Below are positions 22,973-35,627 of a stretch of DNA of 64,000 nucleotides, piece by piece. The stretch spans positions 104,280,298 to 104,344,297 of the forward strand of contig OZ025239.1 of assembly GCA_964019155.1 (NCBI GenBank), read 5' to 3'. The position numbers and the translations under genes are program-made. The notes under the pieces were generated by a model. That model was not told where the DNA came from. It was given only the letters and a program-made list of their open reading frames with translations, and searched no databases. How positions within the stretch are numbered: the stretch's first letter is position 1; each line of letters begins with the position of its first letter. The stretch comes from Osedax fenrisi. Its lineage: Eukaryota; Annelida; Polychaeta; Sabellida; Siboglinidae.

Positions 22973-24843
22973 AATATATATCAGGGTTTGTCGTTTTTTT
23001 TGGGTTTTTTTCGTTAAAACCATTAAACACAGTTTTTAGGTGTTTTTATCCTGTTTTTTCAATTTTTTCAAAAATATAATATTTCAATGAAATATTATAT
23101 TTTTTTCATTATTATATTATTGCATAATTTTTATAAAAAGATATAGGAATTTTTAACATAATTATTTGTAGTATAATGTACATATATGTTTAGTTTGTTT
23201 ATATATTTAATTAAAATTTTAGAATATCTATAGTGAATTTAATAATATTGAGAACAAATTTGTTATAATATTATCTATATAGATTTGATTGAGATATGAT
23301 TTTTATATCTGTAAACGTATACATTAAGTTATATAAGGTATGAATGAATGATAAATATAATAATTATCATTATTCATAAATACAGAATCCTTTAGATATT
23401 TTGTTATTTTTCTTAATTTGTAAACAATTCTCCCTTTCTAATATTACAATACCTTTTACAACTTGTACAATAGGTGATTTAGACCCCTTACCATTTTTTT
23501 TTAATAATTTGCAAATGGTTTTCAAAAGGAAAATCTTATAAATAATGTAACGATGAAAGGAAATATTTAACATCATAAACTATATGAATAATATAATATG
23601 TATTATATGTAATGTATATGTAACTTTTTCAATAAGTTTATTTAGGCTAATAAAGTCATTGCCTGGATTCCAAATAGATGAACCATATTCAAGTAATGGA
23701 CGTATATATATGATATAAGCTTTGACTAGATAGTACTAATTATTTGTAATGAAACATTTACAAATTATATTCAAGATCATATAGGATTTGCTACATATGT
23801 TATTAATATTTAATTTAATATTATCATCAAAAAACAATATCAATATCTCAAAAATGAGAGTATTTTGGAAGCAGTATTATTTAGCGAATACACACACATA
23901 TATATCAGAATTGCCGATTGACATAATTGCACATTTTTCAAATGCAATTTTAAGGTTCCATTTATTTTGTCCAATCATAAAGATAGTCTTGATTGGATAT
24001 TTCGTGCGTAGTATTCCCATATAATAAAGAAATGTTAGCATCATCGGCAAAAGGAGAGCATGTTAGCTGTGATGAAAATATCGAAGGGAGGTCATTGATA
24101 TATATTATTAATAGAAGAGGTCCAATAACGGAACCTTGAGGAACACCTTTTTCATGAATATAACCAGATAATGCATTATTTACCTTAGTTATTTGAACTG
24201 GTTAGGTATGAGGTACCAATTAAGTACATTACCACCAATCTCTAATTTATACATCTTCAATTGAAGTTATGGATATCATACTTTATCAAATGCTTTGGCC
24301 ATATTCATATATATTTAGTTTACAAAATTCTACTATTCGTTAAGTTCAAGGGCGTATTTTATTTAATAGTAATCCGATAGGATATGTATAATTAATTTAT
24401 AAAATTCACAACAAAATTTAAAATACATATATACAATTTGATATATAATAAATTATATGATGCTAAATTAAATTTTGTTTTAATTGTTATAATTTTGTAT
24501 ATATTATACTATGTCTATTACATTTATTTTAAGCAAGTTTTATTATACATGTAATAATGAAGATACTGTGAAAAATTCATCAAGTTTGGATAATTATTGA
24601 GAGGGTTATTATATATATTTCTTAGAAGTTATTTTTGACAGTTTGTGGAGAGATACCATATATGTGCCTATGTGATACCATATATATACACTATAGTGCC
24701 ATTAACTTCCAGAAGCTTTGATTCTCGGTGTAATAGCTCCACCATTTTATATAAATTCATGTGATCTGTATAGTAATAGTAGTGATGTATTATACATTAT
24801 ATGTATAAACTTTATATACTATGCTATACATTGTTAATTGATT

Positions 24844-24888
<45 letters not shown>

Positions 24889-25252
24889 TATTTATTGATA
24901 ATGCAAATATATATATATATATATAAACCTTCTCGCGACATACATTTAAGACGATTGTGGTATCCCTCACAATCATTATTTGTCCTAATAGACAATTTAA
25001 ATACTTATATTGAGAATATAGGGTGTACTTCTGATGATATCCATTGCCTCTCCATATTGTGTTTAAATTGAACTAATAGGACATCATCCGAGCTGATTGT
25101 TCTGGCTAACTTATCAAATGCAACCCGGATGTGATTATGAAGGAGAATAGGTTGGGCCATCATATTATGTAGGAGATCTTTTGTGTACACATCCTCTTTG
25201 AACCGTGGTATTAATCCCATTCTTCCAATATTTCTCATTGTAGCCTGTCAAG

Positions 25253-25334
<82 letters not shown>

Positions 25335-25352
25335 TGTGTGTGTGTGTTTATA
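22973..25352. repeat. 2.3-kb tandem unit 6 (array 2)
   Basis: 2380-bp copy of the unit, with the longest (TA)n run of the series (25256-25332). Confidence 0.9.
24929..25244 (-). pseudogene. MULE-type transposase C-terminal exon, copy 6, with nonsense codon
   Basis: Same 316-nt exon and borders, but a C-to-A change in the coding strand (plus-strand G-to-T near 25004) turns the Ser codon after FSI into TAA, and there are changes in the DLLHN region. Broken copy. Confidence 0.8.
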
Positions 25353-27423
25353 AATATATATCAGGGTTTGTCGTTTTTTTTGGGTTTTTTTCGTTAAAAC
25401 CATTAAACACAGTTTTTAGGTGTTTTTATCCTGTTTTTTCAATTTTTTCAAAAATATAATATTTCAATGAAATATTATATTTTTTTCATTATTATATTAT
25501 TGCATAATTTTTATAAAAAGATATAGGAATTTTTAACATAATTATTTGTAGTATAATGTACATATATGTTTAGTTTGTTTATATATTTAATTAAAATTTT
25601 AGAATATCTATAGTGAATTTAATAATATTGAGAACAAATTTGTTATAATATTATCTATATAGATTTGATTGAGATATGATTTGTATATCTGTAAACTTAT
25701 ACATTAAGTTATATAAGGTATGAATGAATGATAAATATAATAATTATCATTATTCATAAATACAGAATCCTTTAGATATTTTGTTATTTTTCTTAATTTG
25801 TAAACAATTCTCCCTTTCTAATATTACAATACCTTTTACAACTTGTACAATAGGTGATTTAGACCCCCTTACCATTTTTTTTTAATAATTTGCAAATGGT
25901 TTTCAAAAGGAAAATCTTATAAATAATTTAACGATGAAAGGAAATATTTAACATCATAAACTATATGAATAATAGAATATGTATTATATTTAATGTATAT
26001 GTAACTTTTTCAATAAGTTTATTTAGGCTAATAAAGTCTTTGCCTGGATTCCAAAGAGATGAACCATATTCAAGTAATGGACGTATATATATGATATAAG
26101 CTTTGACTAGATAGTACTAATTATTTGTAATGAAACATTTACAAATTATATTCAAGATCATATAGGATTTGCTACATATGTTATTAATATTTAATTTAAT
26201 ATTATCATCAAAAAACAATATCAATATCTCAAAAATGAGAGTATTTTGGAAGCAGTATTATTTAGCGAATACACACACATATATATCAGAATTGCCGATT
26301 GACATAATTGCACATTTTTCAAATGCAATTTTAAGGTTCCATTTATTTTGTCCAATCATAAAGATAGTCTTGATTGGATATTTCGTGCGTAGTATTCCCA
26401 TATAATAAATAAATTTTAGCATCATCGGCAAAAGGAGAGCATGTTAGCTGTGATGAAAATATCGAAGGGAGGTCATTGATATATATTATTAATAGAAGAG
26501 GTCCAATAACGGAACCTTGAGGAACACCTTTTTCATGAATATAACCAGATAATGCATTATTTACCTTAGTTATTTGAACTGGTTAGGTATGAGGTACCAA
26601 TTAAGTACATTACCACCAATCTCTAATTTATACATCTTCAATTGAAGTTTAGGATATCATACTTTATCAAATGCTTTGGCCATATTCATATATATTTAGT
26701 TTACAAAATTCTACTATTCGTTAAGTTCAAGGGCGTATTTTATTTAATAGTAATCCGATAGGATATGTACCTATAATTAATTTATAAAATTAACAACCAA
26801 ATTTAAAATACATATATACAATTTAATATATAAGAAATTAGTTAGTAATATACATAGATATTGAGTGAGGTATGTCACTCTAATGTCTATGGTAATATAC
26901 AATAATTCAAATACTTACAAATTCGTATTCGTTTCATTAATTATTCATTTCGTATTCTGTTTTTATAATGTGGAAAGCTCAATTATTCACTTTTTATGAT
27001 GTTTTTTAGAAAACAGATATCATATATACTAGAATGAGAGCTAGTGATACATTTTTGTAAAGACTTAAGGGGATTTGTGGCCTTTTATGTATACAATGTA
27101 TTAAGATAGGAGATATTTTTGTTATGTATTTAAAATAATTTACATTTTTTTCAGCACCTAGGGTTTGATCCGATTTCAATTATGTAAATTGCATATTGTT
27201 AACCAATATAATGTTAATAAAACTTATTTTTAAAAAAATGGTTCATTGAAAACCCTAAATATTTTAAACAAAATATGATGCTAAATTAAATTTTGTTTTA
27301 ATTGTTATAATTTTGTATATATTATACTATGTCTATTACATTTATTTTAAGCAAGTTTTATTATACATGTAATAATGAAGATACTGTGACAAATTCATCA
27401 AGTTTGGATAATTATTGAGAGGG
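25353..27423. repeat. Truncated unit 7, right end of array 2, with insertion
   Basis: Unit sequence is continuous to about 26832, is interrupted by ~445 bp of foreign sequence, resumes at about 27276 (gatgctaaattaaattttg) and stops at 27423. Lacks the MULE exon. Confidence 0.85.
26833..27275. mobile_element. ~445-bp insertion in unit 7 with hairpin start
   Basis: Foreign segment absent from all other units. Its first ~60 bp (26849-26904) form an imperfect hairpin with ~25-bp arms (gtaatatac-atagatatt ... atgtctat-ggtaatatac). The stem contains an atagaca(t)nagag motif like the hairpin at 47227-47282. No ORF. Class not assigned. Confidence 0.55.
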
Positions 27424-27907
27424 CTGACAACTTTCTAAGATTCAACATAAATTAAATTCAATATTCTGAGTAAATCTAGTTTAAAGTTTGACTAGATTTT
27501 ATTATTATCAGATTTAGGTTTACACCAGGGTTTTTGTAGAAGCTAAAGCTTATCGAGACAATTACCCTTAATTTTAAAGCAAGTTCAAAAAAAAACTAAA
27601 TAAATAAAATATTATAAAATATTAGATGACTTCCTGTTTACATAGATACAATACAATGAATAAAATAGAAAAATAATATAAATTGTTTGAACTTGCCATA
27701 AAATTATGTAATCATCATTTAATTATTTATAAATAAATAACTAAAATAAATAATAAGTACTATAAAATAATACACTAAACAAAAATATAGATGTATTAGT
27801 ATAAAAGAAGAAAAAAATGAAGTAAAATGAAATAAAACTGAATAAAACTGAATAAAACATAACAAAAAGAATATCTAGAAAGATGGTAAGAACTTAATGG
27901 TATGTAA

Positions 27908-27909
<2 letters not shown>
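27424..27909. other. AT-rich spacer with small inverted repeat
   Basis: No coding potential seen. A gcaagttcaaa / tttgaacttgc inverted pair lies at about 27581 and 27687. Confidence 0.4.
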
Positions 27910-27939
<30 letters not shown>

Positions 27940-28492
27940 CAGTAAATAAGTTTTAGGAATTTTTTTGTAATACTTTATAATAATGTAAAGAATGTAAAAT
28001 ATTTGTTCAAACTGAAATGTTAGTTTAATTACTAATTTTTATATAAGTGTCAATAAAGAGAAATAAAACAAAGAAGTATAATCAAATATACAAGAAAAAA
28101 GATTCAATACAAAATGTTTATGTAATTAAAAATAAAGTCAAATAATATTATTAGTCAGAGGGAAATAAAAAATACTAAAGAAAATACTAAAGAAAAAAGA
28201 AATACCTAACAGTTTTTTTAATTTTATTATTTTTATATAAACGTCAATTAAAAAGAAAGAAAACATGATAGTAAATTCAAATATAAAATGTAAAAATTCA
28301 GTAAAATAATATTATTAATGTCGGGGAAATAAAATATTGTAAAGTAAAACACTCAAAAGTATTAATTTTTTTTTAATTTTTACATAAACGTCAATAAATT
28401 AAAATAAGAATAAAATGTGGATCTTAGTATATAATACAATATTAGATAAAAGACATGATAAAAGATTTAAAATTAGAAAAATGAGATTTAGA

Positions 28493-31400
28493 TTATAAGT
28501 ATACTGAGTAAGAAGATAACAAATTTGTATACATACGTTTCCTGAATAATTTATAATTTGATATATTTTTTAAAATATTATCAAGCTTATTCCAGGTAAT
28601 TGGTCCAATGTATAGTAATGTTCTTCTGCATAGTTCTTTTTTGAAATTAATAATTGAGAAATTATTTATGCTCCTAGTGTTGTGAGATGATGAAGTTACA
28701 GAAAAAAATGCATTTGTTATAACAGGATGAAGATCATTGAACATTTTAAACATAAATTCACATGTACTTATATATGTAATTTCATTTATTTTTAATAAAG
28801 AATTATCAATAAATAGTCCATTAGTATGATGTAAAAAATGTTTTTTACATATAATCCTTATCATTCGCTTTTGAAGAATATATATGCATGATACATTAGA
28901 TTTATATGTATTTCCCCAAAATATGTTACAATACTTTATATGAGGCAAGAATATGGAATTATATATATGAAGTAATGCTTTTTTATTTATAAATTTGGAA
29001 ATAATGTTGGTAATCCATATGATTTTTTTTAGTTTTGATTTTAAAAACAAGATATGTTGTTTCCAGTTTAATATATCGTCTATAATTACGCCTAAAAATT
29101 TATAAAATGTAACTCTTTCAATATTTCTGTTATTTAAATTTATATTTATAATAGTTCTTGAATTAATAGACATAAAGCAAGTTTTATTTAAATTTAATGA
29201 TAACCTATTATAGATTAACCATTTATTAATATTTTTTAATTCAGTTTGACAAATATAATTAAGTAATTCGGCTGATGTATTTTCAAAATATAAAGTAGTA
29301 TCATCTGCGAACATGGTAAACTTACATAAAGAAGATGATTTTGTAATATCATTAATATAAATTAAAAATAAAATGGGTCCTAGGATGGTGCCTTGGGGTA
29401 CACCCGTTATGACTTTTAGTTTATCTGAAATTACATCATTATATATACACTGTTGATATCTATTTGTTAAATAGCTCATTATCCAGTTAAGTGCAATGCC
29501 TCGTACTCCAATATTTTTTAATTTAAAAAGTAATATTCTGTGATTAACTGTGTCAAATGCTTTTTTTAAATCAATAAAATTATAGCGCCAACATTGTTAT
29601 TATTAAAACAGGTACTGATTTGTGACTGGAGGTTAAATATTGCATGTGATGTACTGTATCCTTTCCTAAAACCAAATTGAGAAGGAGATAATATATTAAA
29701 AGATGATAAAAAACTATAAAAGCGAGAATAAAATATTTTTTCTAAAATCTTTGCGAATTGACAGGTGAGAGAAATTGGACGATAGTTATTAAAAAATGTA
29801 TCATCACCAGTTTTGTGTAAAGGGATAATATTTGATAATATTAAGAAATCCGGTACAACGCCTGATTCAAAAGATAAATTTACAAGAAAAACAAATGGAT
29901 AAACCAATACAGGAAAAATACATTTAAGTAACTGCATGGATATGCCATAATGATCTCTTGATTTTTTTGGTTTGAATTCATTTAATACTTTAATAATTTC
30001 CTCTGAACTTACTGGTGTTAAAAAAAAACTATGTATATTAGGTTCAGGTAAAAAGAATTTAAAGTCATCATCATTACAATTATTTATATTATTATCTAAA
30101 TTAGAACCAATGTCTCTAAAAAAAGAATTAAATTCATTAGCAATTTGTTTAGAATCAACAATATTCACATTATTTACATTAAAATTGTCAGGTAGTTGTT
30201 TGAATTTTTTGTTAACATTAAGTAAATTATTTAGTACATTCCATGTATTTTTTGTATCAGAGCAATTTTTTAACAGATTTGAATAATACTTTTTCTTAGC
30301 TTCTCGAACTAAAGATGTTGTATTATTTTTAAAAATTTTGTAAATAAATAAATCATTTTCAGATTTAGATATTTTATATTTTTTATATAATATCTGTTTT
30401 TTTCTACAAGCCTTTTTAAGATCTCGAGTATTCCATGGAATGAGTTTATTTTTGTGGGAGGCTTTATTAATTTTTGGACAGTATCTATCAAAATTTAAGA
30501 TAAAGTATTCCAAGAATATTTTCCAAGATTTTTCTGTATCGTTAGTTTTTATGAATTCCCAGTTTGTTTTTTTAAAAATTTCAAACAGATTAAACATGGT
30601 TCTATCATTAATTTGATTTTGTTTGATTTTAGTAGATTTAACTTTATCTTGAGGTTTGGTAGACAATTGTAAATTTAAAACAATTGGAAAATGGTCAGAT
30701 ATATCTGAAATAATTATTCCTGAAAATCTTTTCATATTAAGATTAAAATTTGTAAATATATTATCAATTATAGAAGAAGAATTATGTTTAGTGTCGATTC
30801 TAGTTGGACGATTAATTAGATGTGAACAACCTAGTGAAATCATCGTATCAAAAAAGGTATTAGCCACTTTATTTGTATTTATATGCACTAGATCAATATT
30901 AAAGTCACCACAAATAATCATATTTTTATCATTACTAACATGTTGCTGAAAATTATTTATCAAGAAATCAATAAATGTAGAGTGAGCTATTTTTTCTAAA
31001 GTAGGAGGAAAATATATTGTACTGAAAATAATGTTTTTTGATTTTTCAAAAATAATTTCAATTGATAAGTTGTCATAATAGTTATTTGAAATGGTAGATA
31101 GAATATTAAATTGATAATGTTCACGTATATAGATTAAAACACCACCTCCATTTTTATGTTTACGATTTGAACATATATGGTTATAACCAGGAATATTAAA
31201 AATGAAAATATTATTATCACTCAACCATGTTTCAGTAATTGAAACTATATCAAAATGATCATCAAACGTATTCAAAAACATAATTAATTTATCAAAATTT
31301 TTTTTTAAACTCCTAATATTGATGTTAATAATATTAAAATTAAATAAATTATTTTTATTAGAATTCAACTTCCATTCATTTGAGGTGTAATAATTGGATT

Positions 31401-31527
31401 CATTGAGAAAATTAAAATTACAATTTGAGAAATTATTATTATTAAAACTATCATTATTGGAACTAAAATTGTTAATTTGATCAACATTAAATTGCGGATA
31501 GATTTCATTCAAGTTCATATAGTACAA
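28493..31527 (-). pseudogene. LINE B ORF2 with a single frameshift
   Basis: Two long frames, 31527-29566 (653 codons) and 29479-28493 (328 codons), are joined by a one-base deletion near 29583-29590, just before the catalytic FIDLKKAFDTVNH motif; conserved residues continue through the gap in the other frame. Endonuclease: ININIRSLKKNFDKL, ITETWLSD, GGGVLIYI, ICGDFNIDL and SDHFPIV. RT: NYRPISLTCQFAKILEK, SQFGFRKGYST, GVPQGTILGPILFLIYINDI and FADDTT. Total about 1011 codons. Same overall type as LINE A but a clearly different family. Confidence 0.9.
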
Positions 31528-31681
31528 ATATTAAAAAGTTAAAATTGAATAAGATAATATAAAAGATTAAAGATATAGATACAAAATATATGTAAATACC
31601 AATTATAATAAAATGTTAAAAATAGAATGTAATATGAAATTAGAACAAACGACAACGAAAAATAAATACAAAATAAAATAT

Positions 31682-32062
31682 TTATATATCAGAGAATTTA
31701 TTTATATCTGTTATTTTTACTGGAGACGAATCTTCGTTTTTTATAATAAAAGTTATTCCATTTATAGTCCAACAATGTAATATCACTTTATCTTTTCGAA
31801 GTTGTCGAGCTTTGTAGAAAATATCAGAATTAAATTGTGTTAGATGTTCATTTATATATGTATCAGTGCCTTTTAATTTTTTAGAATTTTTAATAATTTC
31901 AAATTTAGTAGAGTTATGGTGTAGTTTGACTAAAATTTTATTATGTTTAATCTTGTTGTTTTTTAATTTATGTATCTTAACAATGTCATAAGGTTGTATA
32001 ATTATATCTAATTTTTCCTTTGCAAATGTGATGAAAGATGGTGCTAGATTACGTTGAGTTTA
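31682..32062 (-). pseudogene. LINE B ORF1, C-terminal part
   Basis: Open minus-strand frame ending at TAA 31682-31684. It reads FAKEKLDIIIQPYDIVKIHK upstream and then TYINEHLTQFN, IFYKARQLRKDKV, HCWTINGITFII and SSPVKITDIN, which fits the FP25K-like C-terminal domain of LINE ORF1 proteins better than LINE A does. No start codon remains; a stop directly upstream marks the truncation point. Confidence 0.8.
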
Positions 32063-32063
32063 A

Positions 32064-32830
32064 AATTTATTTTTAATTTTATGGTAATATTTGTTTATTA
32101 TTTCTATCTATGACAACATTTATAGTATTATACTATTATATAATACCACACTATATATCCATAGAGTTATTATTATAATATTTATATTATAATACCAATA
32201 ATTACACATAATTACACATAATAAGCTAATATTTATGACATTTAAAAAAAAAAAAAAAAATTTTTTTTAGTATATTTATTTATTTCTAATATTATAATAT
32301 AATAGAATACCACACTAATATACCAATAAGGTTGTAATTATAATATGTATCTATTATATTACCAATAATTATATATAATCGATTCGTCTTGGCATTTTGA
32401 AATAAAATAATTAAATGACACAATCTCAATTACTTTGTTTATAATTCGAATTTTACACCCAATGCAATGCGTTCATTTGATATCAATCCGTGAATTATAG
32501 ATGTCGCTAGTTGACATATTATTATATAATATATCGTATATAACACTGCATTTAAAATTATTAAAAAATATAAACTTATAGATATCATATTATAAGTTTA
32601 AAATATGAGTATTTTGCTATTATTTAGCCATTTAAAAAAAAATTACCAATTAGATCTTGTACCAAACTATCAAATGTTATCATTTATAAGTCTTTATTTG
32701 CTCTACAAGTTTCAGAGAATATTAAATGTATATTAAATAATACTTTTCTATAATACTTTTCAATGTAATTTCGTACACATTTTTAACGGATTTTCGTTTC
32801 GTCAATATGAGCTCAAATTGAATAATTTTT
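32064..32830. other. AT-rich intergenic stretch
   Basis: Contains a short duplicated phrase (ataccacacta...tataccaata near 32140-32200 and 32305-32345) and an A17T8-type block at 32245-32270. No gene seen. Confidence 0.4.
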
Positions 32831-32833
32831 TGT

Positions 32834-32980
32834 AAGTGTCTTAAGGGCACCCGGCTTAAATCAACTACCTTTACTTTAGAATCACTGAACAAAAAAAATG
32901 TTATCCAATGATCACTCTTACCGGATAGGGATCGTACTCGCGTCCTACTGCTTGTGTGTCTGATGCCTTAGCCTTATATA
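32834..32980 (-). repeat. tRNA-derived SINE relic (pol III promoter-like)
   Basis: On the minus strand TAAGGCTAAGGCATCAG resembles a tRNA A-box region and GCGAGTACGATCC resembles the B box (GGTTCGANNCC), ~25 bases apart as in a tRNA, followed by ~70 bp of body ending in aagccgggtgcccttaag. It no longer folds as a proper tRNA, so it is read as SINE-derived. Confidence 0.45.
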
Positions 32981-33180
32981 TATATATATATATATATTTA
33001 TTATAATAATAATATTATTTATTTTAACTCTAATATAATAATAATTATTATTATAAGTATTATAATTATTGTCTTCTGTATAAGATCAATGTTATATATT
33101 ATCTGCATATGATATGATTGACCATTGAAGTTAGCGTATGTCTATGTATAGGCTATCATACATGCAACGGCTTATCAATA

Positions 33181-33216
<36 letters not shown>

Positions 33217-33353
33217 TATTTACTTTCTTTTTACCACAATTAATTTTTCCATATCCTCGATACCTCTTGATATTATATTATATATTTATATAATTTATTG
33301 TTACATTTATTTATATACAACATACTTGGTGAACACAGATTAGGACCAGTTAC

Positions 33354-33419
33354 CTATCTGTGTCATTATGTAATTTCCATCACTTAGTTTACGAATGATA
33401 TGCATTTCGCCTACAACAT
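33354..33419 (-). CDS. Possible 66-nt exon, unknown
   Basis: GC-richer minus-strand segment between ttatag and gtaact with 21 open codons (VVGEMHIIRKLSDGNYIMTQ). Single short candidate with no partner exon identified. Confidence 0.25.
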
Positions 33420-33823
33420 CTATAATTATAGATTATAATGAAATAACACTTGACGGCGGCTATCAATTTTATGTGTATAACTGTACCCGTTTGATTCAGT
33501 CAGCAGTTCATAAGATGCATATACAGACAGTAACTATATATTTTATTTTATTTTCATAACTAATACTATCACGGTTTTTTTATAAATATATTTGTTTTAA
33601 TATATAACATTATTTATAAATATATTAACTTAAATACTATAATATCATTTAATATTAATATAAATATTATTAATAATATTGATACTAATATTAAATTATT
33701 CTATATTATAGTATTGAAATTAATATATTTATCAATAATTTTATATAAAAAACATATATAAAATTTATAAATACATATATTCTTTAAAATTCTCTTGCAC
33801 CACTTAGTTTTATATACATTTTT

Positions 33824-34280
33824 ATAATTGATATACCAGTCTTGCTGAGTATGCATGAAGGCGATCCTTGATTTGTATATCAGATGTATACATTAACGAC
33901 AATACACCATACACTCCGGTATATACTGAGAAGGCAGTGAAGTTAAGTTAGGAAGTGAAGAAGAAAGCTAAAACTAGAATATAGTATCGAGGAAATGATG
34001 TTAACGGCTAATAGTAGTCATAGAATAGTAGTCTAATATAGGTATATAAACCTATTTAGTTTATAGTATTCTTTAACATTCTATTCACCGCTAGTTTTTT
34101 ATATATTTTTTTATTAAATTTTCGGAAATATTTTCCTAAAACCGATTAGCCAATTCCTCGCTGCTATTTTTGTAATACTTTAAATTGTGCTTAATATTAT
34201 TATTTTCCGCTAATTGATAAGCCAACCATCTAGCATCTTTATTTGTTATTAAAGCATGATCCCTTTTTATTTTAGAATAT
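33824..34280. repeat. 457-bp direct repeat, left copy
   Basis: Nearly identical to 35979-36439, starts 2155 bp apart. Both contain the phrase cagtcttgctgagtatgcatgaag and end near a pogo-type HTH relic. The copies do not start TG or end CA, so they are not ordinary LTRs; a segmental duplication or the ends of a composite element are possible. Confidence 0.85.
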
Positions 34281-34449
34281 AGTCATATAATTTATTTTTA
34301 TTTCAGTTGATAGTACTGGAGATCTACCCAACTTTCTAGATACAATTCCTTTAAAATTAGGATAATTAAAATATATTATTCTATTATTATTTGTAATCAT
34401 TAATAGTACTATAATATATATATGTTGAAAATATATATTATCATATATT

Positions 34450-34460
<11 letters not shown>
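34130..34460 (-). pseudogene. pogo/Tigger (Tc5-type HTH) transposase relic, left copy
   Basis: Minus strand reads SRKLGRSPVLSTEI, then after a frame break ALITNKDARWLAYQLAENN, followed by IKHNLKYYKN. A GRxPVLS...E segment followed by TxKDxRxLAYQLAExNxIxH is the pattern at the start of the CENP-B/Tc5-type DNA-binding region of pogo-family transposases. No DDE region is found downstream. Confidence 0.55.

Positions 34461-34483
<23 letters not shown>
34452..34483. repeat. (TA)n microsatellite
   Basis: TA run. Confidence 0.85.
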
Positions 34484-34487
<4 letters not shown>

Positions 34488-34837
34488 GATTAAACATCAT
34501 GTTCTATATTACAAATTGTTTATAATAAGTAACATATTATGTTTAATAAGAATATTACCTTTATTATTATATTAAGTAACTTATGGTATATCAAATAAAT
34601 AGTTTAAAACTCGATAGTTTTAAAAATTTAAATATAATTATATATAACTTTTTATTTTGTCTTCTAAATTTTATATTTACATATGTATTAAATATAATTA
34701 TATATAGATATTAAAAAGTCTTCTAGAGACATACTTTATATATATATAAATGTTGTCTCTAGAAGACTTTTTGTTAGGTATACCTTTCTCTTGTATATAT
34801 ACATTCCAAGAGAATAAATTAATAAACGTAAATATAT

Positions 34838-35105
34838 ATGGGGAATTGTGTCAATTTTGGGAAATTTTTTACATTTATATTCTTCGTATTATATTAATCT
34901 TTCCAATGGTGCTTTGAAATATTTAATCAATGAATTATGAAAAAGATGGATAAATAAATTATTATTTAGTAAATTAATTGTTATCATAATGATCAATATT
35001 AGAATTAGGAATAGAAATATAATACTGAATAAATCTTCTATATATATTTTTGATTTGAACACTAGTTATATAGTAGTGGCTCATATTACACACAATTTCC
35101 CTATA
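34838..35105. mobile_element. Short TIR element (~265 bp), related to 49125-49427
   Basis: Left end tggggaattgtgt and right end acacacaatttcccta are inverted matches. The interior (cattcttcgtattatattaat-like start, ccaatggtgctttgaaatat) is shared with the copy at 49 kb. No coding capacity. Confidence 0.55.
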
Positions 35106-35336
35106 TATATATATATATATATATTACTTACTCAAATTAAATATTGTATGTCATCTTTTAACACTTCCTCTGTGTTAACAAATTTTGTTTTAGTCTTGAT
35201 TTTAGTGAAGTTTGAAGTTTCTTTTCCAATTAACAATTGTTTAATTGATTGCAATTGTTGGAATACTTTGCGTTGGAATACTAAAATGTAAATAATTGAT
35301 ATAATTTATTAGTATATGTTTTATTGTTTTACTTAC

Positions 35337-35518
35337 ATTAATTTGATATAATAGTGGAAATATATTCCTCCAATCTTTAGAATGATATGAACCATATGAC
35401 CTTGGACTTCGAATGGATGAACGAACTGACTTACGGCTCGTAGAATGAGATGAACCATATGACATTGGACTTCGAATGGATGAACGAACTGACTTACGGC
35501 TCGTAGATTGAGATGAAT
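35337..35518 (-). CDS. RS-rich exon with an internal 26-residue duplication
   Basis: 182-nt minus-strand segment after an acceptor (ttctaatag) and before a consensus donor GTAAGT. Open for 60 codons, it encodes two near-identical copies of a module (SHSTSRKSVRSSIRSPRSYGS-like, given here only by its core TSRKSVRSSIRSP) followed by KDWRNIFPLLYQIN. The leading two bases complete a codon with the one base left by 35581-35627. Short Ser/Arg repeats suggest a low-complexity, possibly phosphorylated region. No family recognised. Confidence 0.5.
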
Positions 35519-35580
35519 CTATTAGAAAATATAAATCATATAAAGATAAAGGCAAATTAAAATGTTAGGTAAACCTTTAC

Positions 35581-35627
35581 TTCTAGAGCTCGAAGAATGA
35601 AATGAATCAGAAGACTCTAGAAGACTT
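35581..35627 (-). CDS. Short exon upstream of the RS-rich exon
   Basis: Minus-strand segment after ttctag and before GTAAAG. Reads SSDSFHSSSSR in the frame that joins 35337-35518 in phase. Its upstream part overlaps, in another frame, the end of the FLYWCH ORF, so the exact acceptor is uncertain. Confidence 0.4.

Larger units (their letters stand above)
27910..32063 (-). mobile_element. LINE B: 5'-truncated CR1/Jockey-like retrotransposon with poly(A) tail
   Basis: Minus-strand element. A 30-bp T run on the plus strand at 27910-27939 is the poly(A) tail. The 3' UTR (27940-28492) holds two to three ~170-bp degenerate repeats with a taaacgtcaat core. ORF2 is 28493-31527. The C-terminal part of ORF1 (31682-32062) ends abruptly at 32063 beside unrelated AT-rich sequence, which is 5' truncation at insertion. 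Confidence 0.85.
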
